Below are positions 37,247 to 48,949 of a stretch of 64,000 bases of DNA, in pieces. The DNA is taken from positions 6,014,001 through 6,078,000 of the forward strand of contig NC_134297.1 of the NCBI RefSeq assembly GCF_949628215.1, written 5' to 3'. A program made the translations under genes and the position numbers. Below the pieces are notes generated by a model. That model made no database searches and was not told where the DNA came from. It saw nothing but the letters and a program-made list of their open reading frames with translations. Within the stretch, counting starts at the first letter, position 1. Every line of letters starts with the position of its first letter. This stretch comes from Phalacrocorax aristotelis (lineage: Eukaryota > Chordata > Aves > Suliformes > Phalacrocoracidae).

Positions 37247-39135
37247 GCACAGCATGGGGGACGGCGGCTTCCTTTGCTAGTTTGGCATGGGTGAGGGACA
37301 TGGGGATGGGATTGCAGCCCTCATGCACTAACAGGGAGCACGAACCCACAGCCTTCCTGCTGCAAACCGTACAGAGCCAAATATCCCCCCTGCCCACCCC
37401 AGGGGAGGTGGCTGCAGACCCCCGGCAGTGCGGGCAGAGCCTACCTGCATCCCCTCTGCAGGCAAGCACTGGGTCGAGGCCTTTCACGACCCTTTTTTTC
37501 AACTTCAATAGAGACTTAATGCATAGGAAATCACAAATAAACCTTCAAAGTGATTTCAGAGGGGACAGGAGGAAGAATAAATCCATCAGCTCCTTGGATT
37601 TGGAGGAAATGGAGAAAATGAAGTGTTACAACTGGCAGTAATCAATAAAGCATCAGGAGCCCAACACTGAGACCTCCACTCAGCCTGGGAGTGCAATCAG
37701 ACAGCTAATGATGGGAACCTCCCCCCCAGCATTGCTGGCAGCGCCTCCCCGGGGGAGCAGGGTTCCCCTGCCATGTCCAACACCATGCTAAAGGCTCCTC
37801 GCCAGCGTTCGTGAGCGGATCTATCTGCCAGCATAAAGAGAGGGAAGGAGCATTAGCTCCACCTTACAGAAAAACTGATGGAGGGTCCTTTCTGTCTCTG
37901 GGAGGATCCCAAGCACAGGCATCTCAGCTGAGGAGCTTGGCCTCGCCAAGCAACAAGTCCGGCTTCTAGCTATAGTCCTGTCCCTTCCTTTGCACCTACA
38001 GGGGACCAAAGTGCTGAGCTGCTTCAGCTTCTCACACCTTTGGGGATGCAACAGCAATGCACAACTTTGGGTGCCCTAGAAGAGCCCCAAGCGCTGAATT
38101 TCTGGCAAGCCAGGCAGCTTGGGCCAAGGTGAGGTGTCACCACCACCCACCCAGCCCCCACTTCCCTCGCCGGTGGGTGCTCAGGCACGGGTGCCCGCAT
38201 GGGCACTGTCTGCCAACTTATGATAGCACTGGGACTCTTCCTCCACGGATTCCCCCGGGGCTTCTTTGTCCCCTTTACCATTATAAAGCATTTATCCCAA
38301 ATCCGCGCACTCTCTGCTCCCCTGGCGCACACAACATCGCTTCAGAGGTCACCATGTTGGCTGCACATTTTTGTGAATTATTCATAGGCCAGTATCAAAT
38401 ATTAAAAGCAGAGTTATATTGACATATTCTTTGTATATTCAAGAACTCTTTCACCAGTAAATTGCTCTTTCCTTTTTCCCCTCCTTTGGACTGTTTCCTA
38501 AGCAGCCCGAGGGCCTGCTGATCTGTCTTGCTCTTTAATTGTACCTTTACACTCCCCCACGCTCTCTCTCCGGATGGAGACTGGTTGGAGCTTGCTGGGA
38601 GCACAGCAATCATCCAGGCCAGCAAGCTGGAAGTTTCTGACCCTCTCCAGCCTCTCCCACCCCCCATCGCTCAGCTGCCTCAGGCGCAAATCCCACTGGC
38701 AGTACTTAAGAGGAACATGGCTTCTTTACCATTTCATCTTAGACATGACAAGGTCTTCTCCTCTCCCCCTGTAAATACATTACTGAAGAAGTCTAGAAGA
38801 AATCATCTACACCACCGCCTATTCCAACTGCTTCTAGTTGCCTTTCTGTCTCCACCCCCAGAAGCCTCTGAACAGGACCTTGATGCTGCAAGGTCTAAGC
38901 TCCCAAAGCCCACCATCATCCCAAGAAAGCACCCCAGACCCTGTTCCTAAAGCAGACTGGAGTTGCCTCCACTTCCACCACAATGGGGTCAAGCCTGCCT
39001 TTCCTCCTCCCCCAACACCTGCAGGAGGCCCTGGAGAAGGCAGGATAAGAAAAAGGGAGCGAACATACCAGGGATCATTTTCATGGGAATCTGCAACGTA
39101 GATGGGTTGGGGGAAGCCGATACAGCCAGAGCATC

Positions 39136-39172
39136 GCCTGCTCCCAGCGCTGAGCAGTGCCTGCTCCCAGCG
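39136..39172. repeat. Short tandem duplication, 23-bp period
   Basis: gcctgctcccagcg occurs at 39136-39149 and again at 39159-39172. A local slippage duplication. Confidence 0.65.
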
Positions 39173-40394
39173 GGATGGGAAGGGAAGAGCCCAGGAAGGA
39201 AGGGGCACCAGTGCTACTGGGGAGTTCGGCAGCTTTTGCACAACTGGGATGAGGCGTTTGTCTCCTCTTTACCAGGCCACATCTGCTTCGGAGGCGTCCC
39301 ATCGCAGGTGTCACGCTGCGGCAGGCGGAGACGCGGCACCAGCCACTTATCGAAACATTAAAGTTCTCCTAAGCTGCTGAGTTAATTCCTCAAACGCCCT
39401 TTCAAAGGGCTAGATAAATACAATCTGGGAGCATCTCCGCTCCCTCGGCTCACATATCTTTAGTCAGGCAGAGAGATAACATTTCATACAGATTGAGACA
39501 GTTTAAGCAAAGGTTGCTGGCTAACCTTTCCAGCAACGGCTGTTTCCAGCGCTCCAGTTTCCATCCCCAGCAAGGAGACCCAGTGCACGCCCAGCTGCTG
39601 CCTGGGAAAGCACTCCCAGCACTCAATGGCAGGATGGAGCCTCACCATTTTTGCCCAGCACTACAAGTCATCATCTGTGATTTTTCAGCGCTGGGACACT
39701 GATGCTTCCAGGATAGAGTACCAAAACGGTGTTCTGACATTATTACACCCTGTCCACCAGCTCTGTGTGATGTACACATTCACTCCCACTCACCCTACCA
39801 ACTTGTCTTTCCCTGGTTCTTAGTGTCTTGGATGAGGCCAAGGGTAACATCTTTTTCTCCCAGTGAAGGCCAGTCTCTTGAAAGTCCTAGCTACAAGCAA
39901 AGCTCTCCACGATGCTGCTTGCACCTCACTTGCAATGGGAACTGTGGATCGCCCTGGCCTTGGCTTGAATCAGGCTCCAAGCTCTTCCCCCAAGCTCTCC
40001 CCCGGCACAGCAGGACATGGCAGAGTAACTCTGCTCCCGCAGCCTTTGCTGAGGATCACAACCCCAGCGCCGACTCCAGCATGGCCTGTGGAGATGATCT
40101 GCACCTCAGCAATACCCACACACAGCCCAAATCCAGCTTTCAAGCGTTGGAGAGTTGAGAAGCATTTGGAGTGAGGCTTTCAGCCACAGGGTCCAAGTAG
40201 GACAAGCGGTCCCATCTCAGACTCCTCTGCTTGGCTGGGATGGGCTCAAAGTACAGCAGAAGTTGTTTCCTTTATTGCTTATCTCAGCATCCCTTGCCAT
40301 AGGAGCCCTCGGACAAACAGGCAGTGCCACAGTGAGATGGGGAACATCTCAAAACCCATGGCTGGCAAGGGAGGGAAGGAGGAATACTGGCAAA

Positions 40395-40470
40395 TGACAG
40401 AGCCCTTATCTTAATTACAGGCTTATTTGCATTTAAATGAAGGTTATTCTATAATTACCACCAAATGTTT
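40395..40470. promoter_or_regulatory. Candidate regulatory block with POU octamer
   Basis: An AT-rich unique block with a perfect octamer, atttgcat at 40425-40432, a neighbouring atttaaat and two attac words (ttaattacagg and ataattacc). Octamer plus TAATTA-type cores is a common arrangement in vertebrate neural enhancers. This is inference from motif content only. Confidence 0.3.
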
Positions 40471-43078
40471 TGTGTTGCAGCTGAAATACCTCTCCATGGG
40501 CTGTCAAGCTCCTTCCCATTTTCATTTTCTCTTGCCATTCTTCTGCTTTCTAATCAGCTGGCACATGCAGGGACGCATTCACACCACCCAGCTCCACTGC
40601 GGCAGCACCAGCCCACCGCCTCGCCTGTGGGAGGGGGCCTCGGGTACCACCGCAGCCCAGCATCCCTCCCGGGGGAGAGGGGGAAGGATGCAGGCTGCTG
40701 CTTCTCTCCAATAGCGTCACGGGGGATGAGCAGGTCTCAAGTTCAGACACTGATTTTTGCAGGCTTCAGTGCAAAACTAAAGCAAGTGCTGTGTCTGTGC
40801 ATGTGCACAATTAGATCGTCAAACTTCTTGCAACAGGGTGCTGTGAAAGGCAGAGGTGCGGGCAAGGTCAGTAAGAGATCAAATTCAGGGATAAAAGGGT
40901 TTTGGAAGAGGAAGTTGAATCTCACATCTAGCTCAGGAAGTCCCTAACCTGCAGGTTGCTGGAAACCAGCATCCAAGGATGTCTCCAGCCAGTCCTGTCT
41001 TTTTCTTGTCGACAGTTATTCCTGCAGGCAGGACGGAGACAAACCAGAACCCAGGGAGGGATGTTTGTGCTGTAGCTAGCACTTCCTTGCAACAGATAAA
41101 GCGCTCCCATAGAGAAAATAACACCCAATTACATCATTCAAAACAATCACAGTGAACAAACCCATGCAAATGGCCAAATTAAGGCTGAATGAGAAGCCTT
41201 CTGCTATTTCCTAAATTGCTATACCTTTAATCAAGCTCCTTTAACAATCTCTCGTGAACATTTTCTCTATCTAGCCAGGAGAACCACATTAACCAACCAG
41301 CCCATACGGGAATGAACAAGACAGCAGCTATTAGACCCAGAGTAGAGCCTCCTGTTTGAGAGTCAGTAGTAATGAAAATAGACAGTTATCTCTCACTGGA
41401 CCCATTGCTCCTCTCCCTGGCTCTTACCCACCACTGAATCTCAGCTTCTGCACAACCTTCACATCCCCCTGACGAACTCCAAGTCTCTGCCTCCATCTCA
41501 TGGAGAGACTGGATCTCTTCAGCTCCGTTGTGAAGTTACCTTTTTCTAAAAGAAAAAAAAAAACCAGACAAAACCCACCACCTCTCCCACAATTTCATAT
41601 AGCCCGAGGCAGACTTACAGCATGGAAATTTTTAGCCTGAACAATAATCGCTTGGCAGAGAGTTAACTTGCTGCAAACGGGATCTTATAATGGGCAGTCT
41701 TGGCTATAAGCAACTTTGCTGGCTCCATTTAAAGCAAGCTCCATACCTCGAGATAGATAACCCCCCCTCCTCCCCACAGTCCATTTCACAGCTATTTATG
41801 TTTAATAAGAGGCAGCACCAGCAGCATGGGAAATCAGCAGCACATCCGCGATGCAGGTTGGGTGCTGATGCACACGCCAAACCGATTCATCGCATTCCTC
41901 CATCACACGGACAGAAGAGATACAAGGGCAAAACCCCCCAGCAAGCCCCAGTCCTGACAGTATAACAGTCTCCTCTATTTTCTTAGCAACTGCAGCAAAG
42001 GTTGTAACAGACACAGCTCCTACGACTCTGCTGCCTCTCAGGTATTTCCCAAGGCAATTGCCATAGCACAACTCCTTCGTTTCATCTTAACAGCCTTCAA
42101 TCCCCAGACGTGATTATTTCTTTTATCATGGAGCCCATGGTGCCAGCAGAGCCCAGGGAAGACACTCTTCTCACAGGCCAATTGCCCCTAGGTTGCACAG
42201 CAAGACTTGGGGGACAGGGAGCTTTTGAGGCACCCCTGGAAAGCTACAGCTTCTAGATTTAGCTGGTGCTTTGAGTGGGGTATTGTAGATGCAGAAGCCT
42301 GTGTGCATGAGAACTCCAGCAACTCAGCATCCAAGAATGTCCTTAACCTATAAAATCTAAAAGGTCCCTCCTCCCCAGGCAATACTTTCATTAGACCAGA
42401 CTGATTCCCATCTCTAAATTGCATCAAGAGAAGACAAGCCTGCAGCCCCGGCTTTCCTCGCAGATGCCACACAACGCAGCCCTGTCACAGGGGATTTCAC
42501 AGGGCTGGCGATGAGGCTTCGGCTAGCGACTGCCTGGGATGGAGTCATAATCCATTAAGTGGCAGCATTCGCCTGGTGCAGAGGTGGAGCTGTGGGGGGG
42601 GTTATCTGGGGGAAGCAAGGCCTGCTTCAGGAGATGCTATGGACACTGGAAGGTACATACAGCTGCAATGAGGTGCACTGGATCTCACCAGGTGCAGCTA
42701 ATCCCCCTTTGTAGGATGATTTGGACTGGAAAGGATCTGCTGGGGGAACAGAAGGACCCTCATCTCCCCACCCTCAGGGCATAAGTGGCTAATAGAGCCT
42801 GCGCCCTGCCAGCAGCAAGCATTTGGAGACATAAGGGCTTTTTTCAGACCCATCTTTAGCACATCAGTCCATGCAAAAAGCAACTTCCCGACATGCTGGA
42901 AGTCCTCGAGCCCTGGCAGAGTCCAGGGCCACAGGAGCTGCCAGACATCTCACACTGGAGAGTCGGCGCTATGCTTCTAATTCGCCATCAGGGGATTCTG
43001 TACAAAATGAAACTCTTCTGAGCTTCTAATCTAGTTAAAAATCTCTTCCAAACCTTCCCTCCTCTGGAAGGGGGGAAG

Positions 43079-43098
43079 AAAAAAAAAAAAAAAAAAAA
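43079..43098. repeat. Poly-A tract (20 A)
   Basis: An uninterrupted run of 20 A followed by gaagagg. No SINE body or coding sequence precedes it. Confidence 0.85.
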
Positions 43099-44292
43099 GA
43101 AGAGGCAAGAAACATCACATCTCTCTTCCTTCTCCATCTCCCTCCCCTCTGCCTTCAAGTGCTCCTTGGAGTGTCTCTGCGGAATCATGTTTATATGCAG
43201 TGAGTGCTGTTGTTAGTTAATAACATCGCGATCGCTGAACCTCCCTAATGAAAGAGAGAGACAACATAAACTGTCATTTCAAACAAACATGCAATCAGGG
43301 TACCAGCAGCTCTGAAAATATTATCTTCCCCAATTTCACGGGCTTCATGCAGGAAATAGGCTGCTTTCATGGAGATTCTGGTGCATTGCTCCTCACGCAC
43401 GGGATTTGGGAGCGGGCTGGGAGTGGTGGGGACACATTAAAGCCATGAAATTGGCTGGGCTATGAAGGAGGAATTGTTTTAACAGCTGGAGCCGGGAAGG
43501 ACAAATAACAGCAGCGATTATATCTTCATTGCTCATCGTAACCAATGCACCAGGCAAGTTGTAATTAGACTGTGAAGAGCTGAAGGTTTGATAGCGGAGG
43601 CTTTGAGCTTGTGATTAGACACAGCGCATTTGTGCCTGCCCCATGGCCACCCTGCCCCTTTCAAGAGTGGTGAGCAGAGCTCAGGTCAGGCACTTGGGTG
43701 CTGCTGCAAACGCTGCTCGACCTGCACAAGAGTCGTGCCCGGTACGCTGCGGCCATACACCGCGCTGCTTCCTCCTCCCCTGGCTCACAGCCCACGTGTC
43801 TGTCTTCACAGCCCTAGAAAAACCACCATTTTCCAGCTTTGATATGATCTCCAGCTGATAGAAACCTTTAAGCCTAAAAAGAAACGCTGATTTAGAGCGG
43901 CTACTGATCAGCCCAATGCTTTGAAGACCTCAGTAAAAAGTGTCAATTCTTCTAGATAGCCACGTTCACGATGATAATGGTCCTTTCCATGCAGAGGAAA
44001 GGTCTCCTCTAGGTTCATAGACCCACTAATGAGGGTTCAGCAATCCACTGGGGCTTAGAGACCTTGGGAGAGCATGGCTTGGGATGGATTGCCTTCCCAG
44101 CCACAACACACCTTGTTCAGGGCTGGTGGAGGCAGAAGGAGACCTGCCTGGGTTCAAGTGAAGCCACCTAATGCAACCCTTCCCATGGGAGCCAAATTCA
44201 GAATGGATTCATTGCAGCTCCATGGACCGACATTGCTTTTTGGATCTGCCTGGGCAAGCTGGTATGTATTTCTTATACCAACCAGAATTAAA

Positions 44293-44336
44293 TAGTCTCC
44301 TCCTGAGAGCCTGTGCAGGTTCTCAGGAGGAGACTA
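44293..44336. other. 44-bp near-perfect palindrome (hairpin)
   Basis: The left arm tagtctcctcctgaga (44293-44308) is the exact reverse complement of the right arm tctcaggaggagacta (44321-44336). The central twelve bases continue the pairing (one G-T, then cctg with cagg) and leave a 2-base loop. Symmetry stops abruptly on both sides. It is too short for a typical microRNA precursor, and no flanking target-site duplication or terminator context is visible. Confidence 0.85.
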
Positions 44337-47300
44337 ACCTGAAGAGAGAGCGGACAGAGACAGAGCCGAGAGCTTCAAAGAGCTTTCCTTTGACTCTTTC
44401 CCCCCCATACACATCACGAGGGATCCTTCTGGAAAGGAAGATTGGAAGGTGAAGCCTCCTCTTCCTCCTGAAGCCATCACCTCCAAGGTGAGCAGATGGA
44501 CCCGGAGAAGCAGCATGCCTCAACTTGAGAGCAAAGGCGGTTCCCCACCACTAAATTAGTCCGACAGAGCTCGAGGAGAAAAATGTAGACAACATGTGCT
44601 GAGGTTTCCCTTGCAATATATTTATTTTGGCAACCATTTTAAGAACAAGTACTATAAAGAATCTGAGCTGCACTTATCTACTGGTGCCCTCTCTGGCCAC
44701 CACAGGATGGAAGGAAAAGGGGGTGAGAACAGCCCATCCCCAGCCATGTGCCAGTGCCTACAAAAAGGGATAATGTTAAGGGAAGGTAAATCGCAGCAAA
44801 AATTTCTCCCTGCAGGTAAAGGCGAGGGCTAATTTCCCCCCACCTCAACGTTTTAATAGACAACCGTGTGCCAACAGGACTCCCGCGCACGGCAGACAGC
44901 CCTCGTGGGAGAGCCGTGCGGGAGGTGACAGCACTGCCACCAAAGCTTGGCAGCCGAATTCAAATGAAGTTTAAAAGCTCTTCTGACATTTAAGAAAAAT
45001 CAACAAGCATCTAAAGTGATGAGGGGACCAGGCATCTAACTGGCTGAATGTCACATTTAAAGCTAGAAAGATAGCAGCTGCTTTATCTCCTAAAGCAGGT
45101 GGTTGGAGTGGTAAATAAGGCACAGAGGGCCAGATTCTGCTCTCGCACCTGCACCCCTCCACTGACTGCGACGGAGAGACTCTGGATTTGCACCAACACG
45201 ACAGGCAGCCAGAATGGGACTGGAGAGTCTATTAAAGTTTAATATTTCTGAGCATCAACAACGAGCATGTTACCAGCCCCCTGCCTTGACTCGAAATATC
45301 TATACGGGCCACAGCCACACCAGTAAAAGTTTATTGATTTAAATTGGCAGTGCCCTTTTTGAATCAGTTGTCGTTCTGACTGATGTACAGATATGAGCGA
45401 AAGGACATTTGAAGCATTTTAATGTAATTTTTACTGCATTATCTCTCACCATGATCTTAGCTGCTTCATGGAAATGACTCACATAGCAAGTGGAAGAACC
45501 CAATGTAATTAACGACCTGGCAACTCTATAATGATCCTTTCTACATAAAAAGGTCTTCCCTATCCTATGAATAGACTTGAAGTAATTTATTGCAAACCAT
45601 ATAAAGATGAGACTGCTTTGACCTTGGGGATTTTCTTTAAGGGTTTTTTTTTTTTAAAAAACAACCATAATTGCTAAGAAGATTTTAAATGATAGCAGTT
45701 TAAAGAAATTTTTAAACGCAATGTGAAAAGTGAAGACTCATCATGAACAGCCTTCAGAGAGAATATTAACAAGCATCCTCTGCATCACTTTGGGATGATA
45801 TTTCAAGGCTAAACAATAGGTTTCTTCCATTTCTCAGGGGCATTACTCTAATCCTCAATAACTAAAGCACAGATGTAGTTTTACTCCCACAAGTAGCTCC
45901 CGGGAAATTATGAATAAGCAGAAAAGCCTGTGGGGAAGCCAAGAGCAAGCAGTCTCACTGCCTTCCCCAGGCTGTCCCATGAAGCCAATGATTTGCCTTT
46001 TACAGACCCAGTCGAGATGAGCCTCAGTTTTGCACCCATTTGGCCCGTACACTCTCCTCTAAGGGCACATGGACCTTCTTGCTCATGCAAACATCTTCTC
46101 TCCCCCATCCCGAGCTGCCTAGGCAGTCCACACAGCAGCACTCCTTATATTCAGATTGAGCTCAACCGTGATTTACTGCCAGAGGGCAGTCGGTAAATTG
46201 TTAGCTTTATGTCCAGCGTGATAGCTTCATATTGGCTTTTACTGTTTGCAGTAAAGCCTTTACTCTTTCCATCTTGCTAACACCTTGCCTGCCCATGCAT
46301 GTTGCTTGCTTTCCCCTTGTTTCTCATTTCATCTGTCTCGTGTGTCTTTCATATTCCCCAGTCCCCTGCATTTTCACAGGGAAAGTATCATAGGCAGGTG
46401 ATTTAAGCAGAAGTTGAGTTCAGTCTACCAGGGCTCTTTTTAAGGTCGTTGAGGAAGGCAGGGACACCTGGAAAGGGGTCACATCACACGCTGGATTAGC
46501 TGTCGCAGGATATCTAACACAACGCGCTAGAGCGACTTCCACCCTTTGAAGTACCCGAAGCTGTTTTGATTCCTTTCCCAGAGCTTTGGGGCCGTCTCGA
46601 TTACAAGGAAACATGTTGAGCAAAGGAATAAATCTGGCCCAGAAAAGGGTAACTTGCAGGTCTGACTGGAAAAAGCTGGGATGGAACAGCTTTCTGTCAG
46701 AGAAATGAGATTTGTTGGAAGTGAAACACTCCGCAGAGTCAGGTCTTTTACTGCAGAAATTTCATTTCACAGAAGAGGTGGAAAAAAATAACGTCCGACA
46801 ACTTTGAATCATCCTGCTTTGATACTCCTCAAAATCTGGTATTTTCATTCTTTGTTTTGAAACAACTTTAACCTCAGACTTCTTTTCCCTCAATTGTTTC
46901 CCATTGCGCTTTGTCAAGTAAGACGTAAATAAGCTAATGCAAAAACAAGATAAATTCTTGCCTGTAATGTTTTGAAGGAGTTTGGAAACACAGCGTTTTG
47001 CTCCCATTCAAAACAAAGCCACCGTAACCGAAACTCACAGCTGAAGACAGAATTTCGCTGGTGGAAGGGCATAAAAATAGCTATGTATTTCAAAATGCAT
47101 GCCTTGGATGAGGCTAGAGTCACCCTTTGCACCAAGTGGAAATGCTTTAAACAGTCAAGAAGCACCAAAATGACTACAGCTAAACACAGGGGTTTTTTAC
47201 TTCTACGCTAAATTTTGTCATCATAAATATATAGAATTAATTTTTATATGATTTAGGCTTTAATTAAATGTGAGAATTATATTTAAGAGAAACAAAGAGA

Positions 47301-47551
47301 AGCAACAAGTCAGTACCCACTATTTTCATTTCAAGTCACTTAAAATGCTGGTAGAAGCAATCAGACCCAGCATGAGCTAAAAAGCATCTTCCAGAATAAA
47401 GTTATTTCTCAAAAAAAAAAAAATTAGAAAAAAATTAAAAGAAAAAGCTCCCTGCCATCGTGCTTCCTACCGACTATCAGATCACATCACTTACAATCAC
47501 TACCATATCTCACATTAAAAAATTAAGTCCATAACTGCAGAGAAACATCTA
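44337..47551. other. Intergenic, AT-rich, no gene recognised
   Basis: No exon is supported. It contains a MITE-like relic (45127-45218), a T-rich tract near 45644-45660 and AT-rich unique sequence at 45230-45760 and 46890-47330. Confidence 0.55.
45127..45218. repeat. Reptilian MITE-like palindromic repeat relic
   Basis: Begins gggccagattctgctctc, has tccactgactgcgacggag in the middle and tctggatttgcaccaacac towards the end, closing with gcagccagaat. This order matches a quasi-palindromic repeat of sauropsid genomes whose ends read gggccagattctg and whose centre reads tccactgacttcaatggag. Very diverged. Confidence 0.5.
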
Positions 47552-47701
47552 CCCATTTCTTTTATAGCTTCTTGCCACAACGAGCTATATATCTCCATTA
47601 TCACGGCACTATCACCAACACACAATAGATCTGAGCTCGCGTTGTAAATAACACTTTCATGTAACAAAGTTACGCTTAGGAGTACAGGCATAAATTAACA
47701 C
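47552..47701 (+). repeat. Copy A of a diverged 150-bp duplicated element
   Basis: Aligns without a gap to 48800-48949 over 150 columns. By hand I count about 92 identities (about 61%). The strongest part is the 23-base core starting ccattatcac at 47595 (20 of 23 identical), followed by shared gtaaataa and gcataaatta words at identical spacing. It matches no repeat family I know. Confidence 0.55.
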
Positions 47702-47941
47702 TCAGCCATGTAACTCTAAATAGTATTTTAGGCCTTGTCAGAAACCAATTATGCAAAATATCCTCCTTGCAAAGATCCGCTCGTGATACTTCAAAGCATT
47801 ACCTCATTTCAACCACCGTGGACAAGGCACAGGGCTGTGAATCAGGAGATGAGGGCTTAGCTGGGGGATGCTTGGATGATTAAACCCTCTGAAGTCATCT
47901 AATTACTGACATCATTGCTTGAAAGCAGCTGTACGCCTTCC

Positions 47942-47957
47942 AAAAAAAAAAAAAAAA
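47942..47957. repeat. Poly-A tract (16 A)
   Basis: An uninterrupted run of 16 A. Simple low-complexity DNA. Confidence 0.8.
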
Positions 47958-48184
47958 TTCTAATTTGTTGTTTCTATGCCGGTAATGGAGATGCCTCCAC
48001 CCAGATCCAAGCCCGTTATCCCAAGTCAGTGAGTATTCCAAAATCGAAATAAACAGGAAGGACTACTGGGAGCCAGATTTGCAAGGTTTAATAAAAGACA
48101 TTGCCAACAAAGCTTGCGCTGCCTGTATCTTTACACCATTTTGGCTGCAACCCAGAGGACTACAACATCACCTTATTTCAGCCA

Positions 48185-48232
48185 GGAACCGAGGCACTTG
48201 GAGATCGAACGCCTTTCTCAAGGTCACACATG
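48185..48232 (-). repeat. MIR-like fragment
   Basis: aaccgaggcacttggagat, then ctcaaggtcacaca follows the reverse complement of the MIR 3' part (actgaggcacagagag, cccaaggtcacaca). Short and diverged. Confidence 0.45.
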
Positions 48233-48799
48233 ACCCGGTGGGAGAGGTGGGGAAAAATGAGAAGCATTCTTCATCTTTCCATCCCAGGTTGGATAACCAA
48301 AACTGGAACCAGTCAGAAATCACTAGGTGGCTGTAAAGTATCCTGGCTGTTTTCCGTTCAAGTGAGGAATGGGTATGAAGATCCCTGAGGATGTTTACTA
48401 AAGTCCCTGGCAATCGTTTATCAACAAGCATTTAATTGTCCCAAATACCCTGTCCCTAAGAAACCTGCAGTTCCTTTTTTCTCCTCTTTATTGTGATGCT
48501 CCTACCTCACCCAGCAGCCATTCAGATTTTAAGATTTCGATGTTTCTCCCCAAAACCGTGCTGTCTGAGCACGGCTCCCCTTGATCCGGCGGGCGCTTCT
48601 TTTGGCCAGCTGAAGCATCTCCTCCTGGCCACGTCGGCCGCTCGCGCCTCCCTCAACTCGCAAGAGTTTGCTGCAAATCTGATAGCAGATGTGATTTCCA
48701 GCTGGGTCTATAGACCGACCGCAGCAGGTTCATTAATAACAATTATTAAGTGCTTTATGTTACAAATTAGGCCTGTAGGAATACAAAAAAAAATATCCA

Positions 48800-48949
48800 G
48801 CCGGTTGGTTTACGGTCTCTTGTCGGAAAGAACTGTAAATTCCCATTATCACAAGACTATCACCATGGCAAAATGGGTATAGGAACTCATCGTAAATAAT
48901 GCTTTAAAATAGCTAAATCATCACTGTATGCAAGAGCATAAATTAGTAC
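48800..48949 (+). repeat. Copy B of a diverged 150-bp duplicated element
   Basis: Partner of 47552-47701 in the same orientation, offset by exactly 1,248 bp. The core starts ccattatcac at 48843. The shared words gtaaataa and gcataaatta keep identical spacing with no indel. Both copies lie in AT-rich unique DNA. Confidence 0.55.

Larger units (their letters stand above)
36232..44292. other. Intergenic, no gene recognised
   Basis: No exon is supported. Listed elements include a CTCF-like word at 37225-37246, a 23-bp period duplication at 39136-39172, an octamer-containing AT-rich block at 40395-40470 and an A20 run at 43079-43098. A unique AT-rich block at 43190-43620 may be conserved non-coding DNA. 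Confidence 0.55.
47702..48799. other. Spacer between duplicated elements
   Basis: No gene is recognised. It holds an A16 run (47942-47957) and a MIR-like fragment (48185-48232), and has a more CpG-rich part at 48575-48660. Confidence 0.55.

Noticed and set aside
46174..46192. CTCF-like word (ctgccagagggcagt)
   Set aside because: The bases before the AGAGGGC core fit the motif poorly. It may just be a short palindrome.
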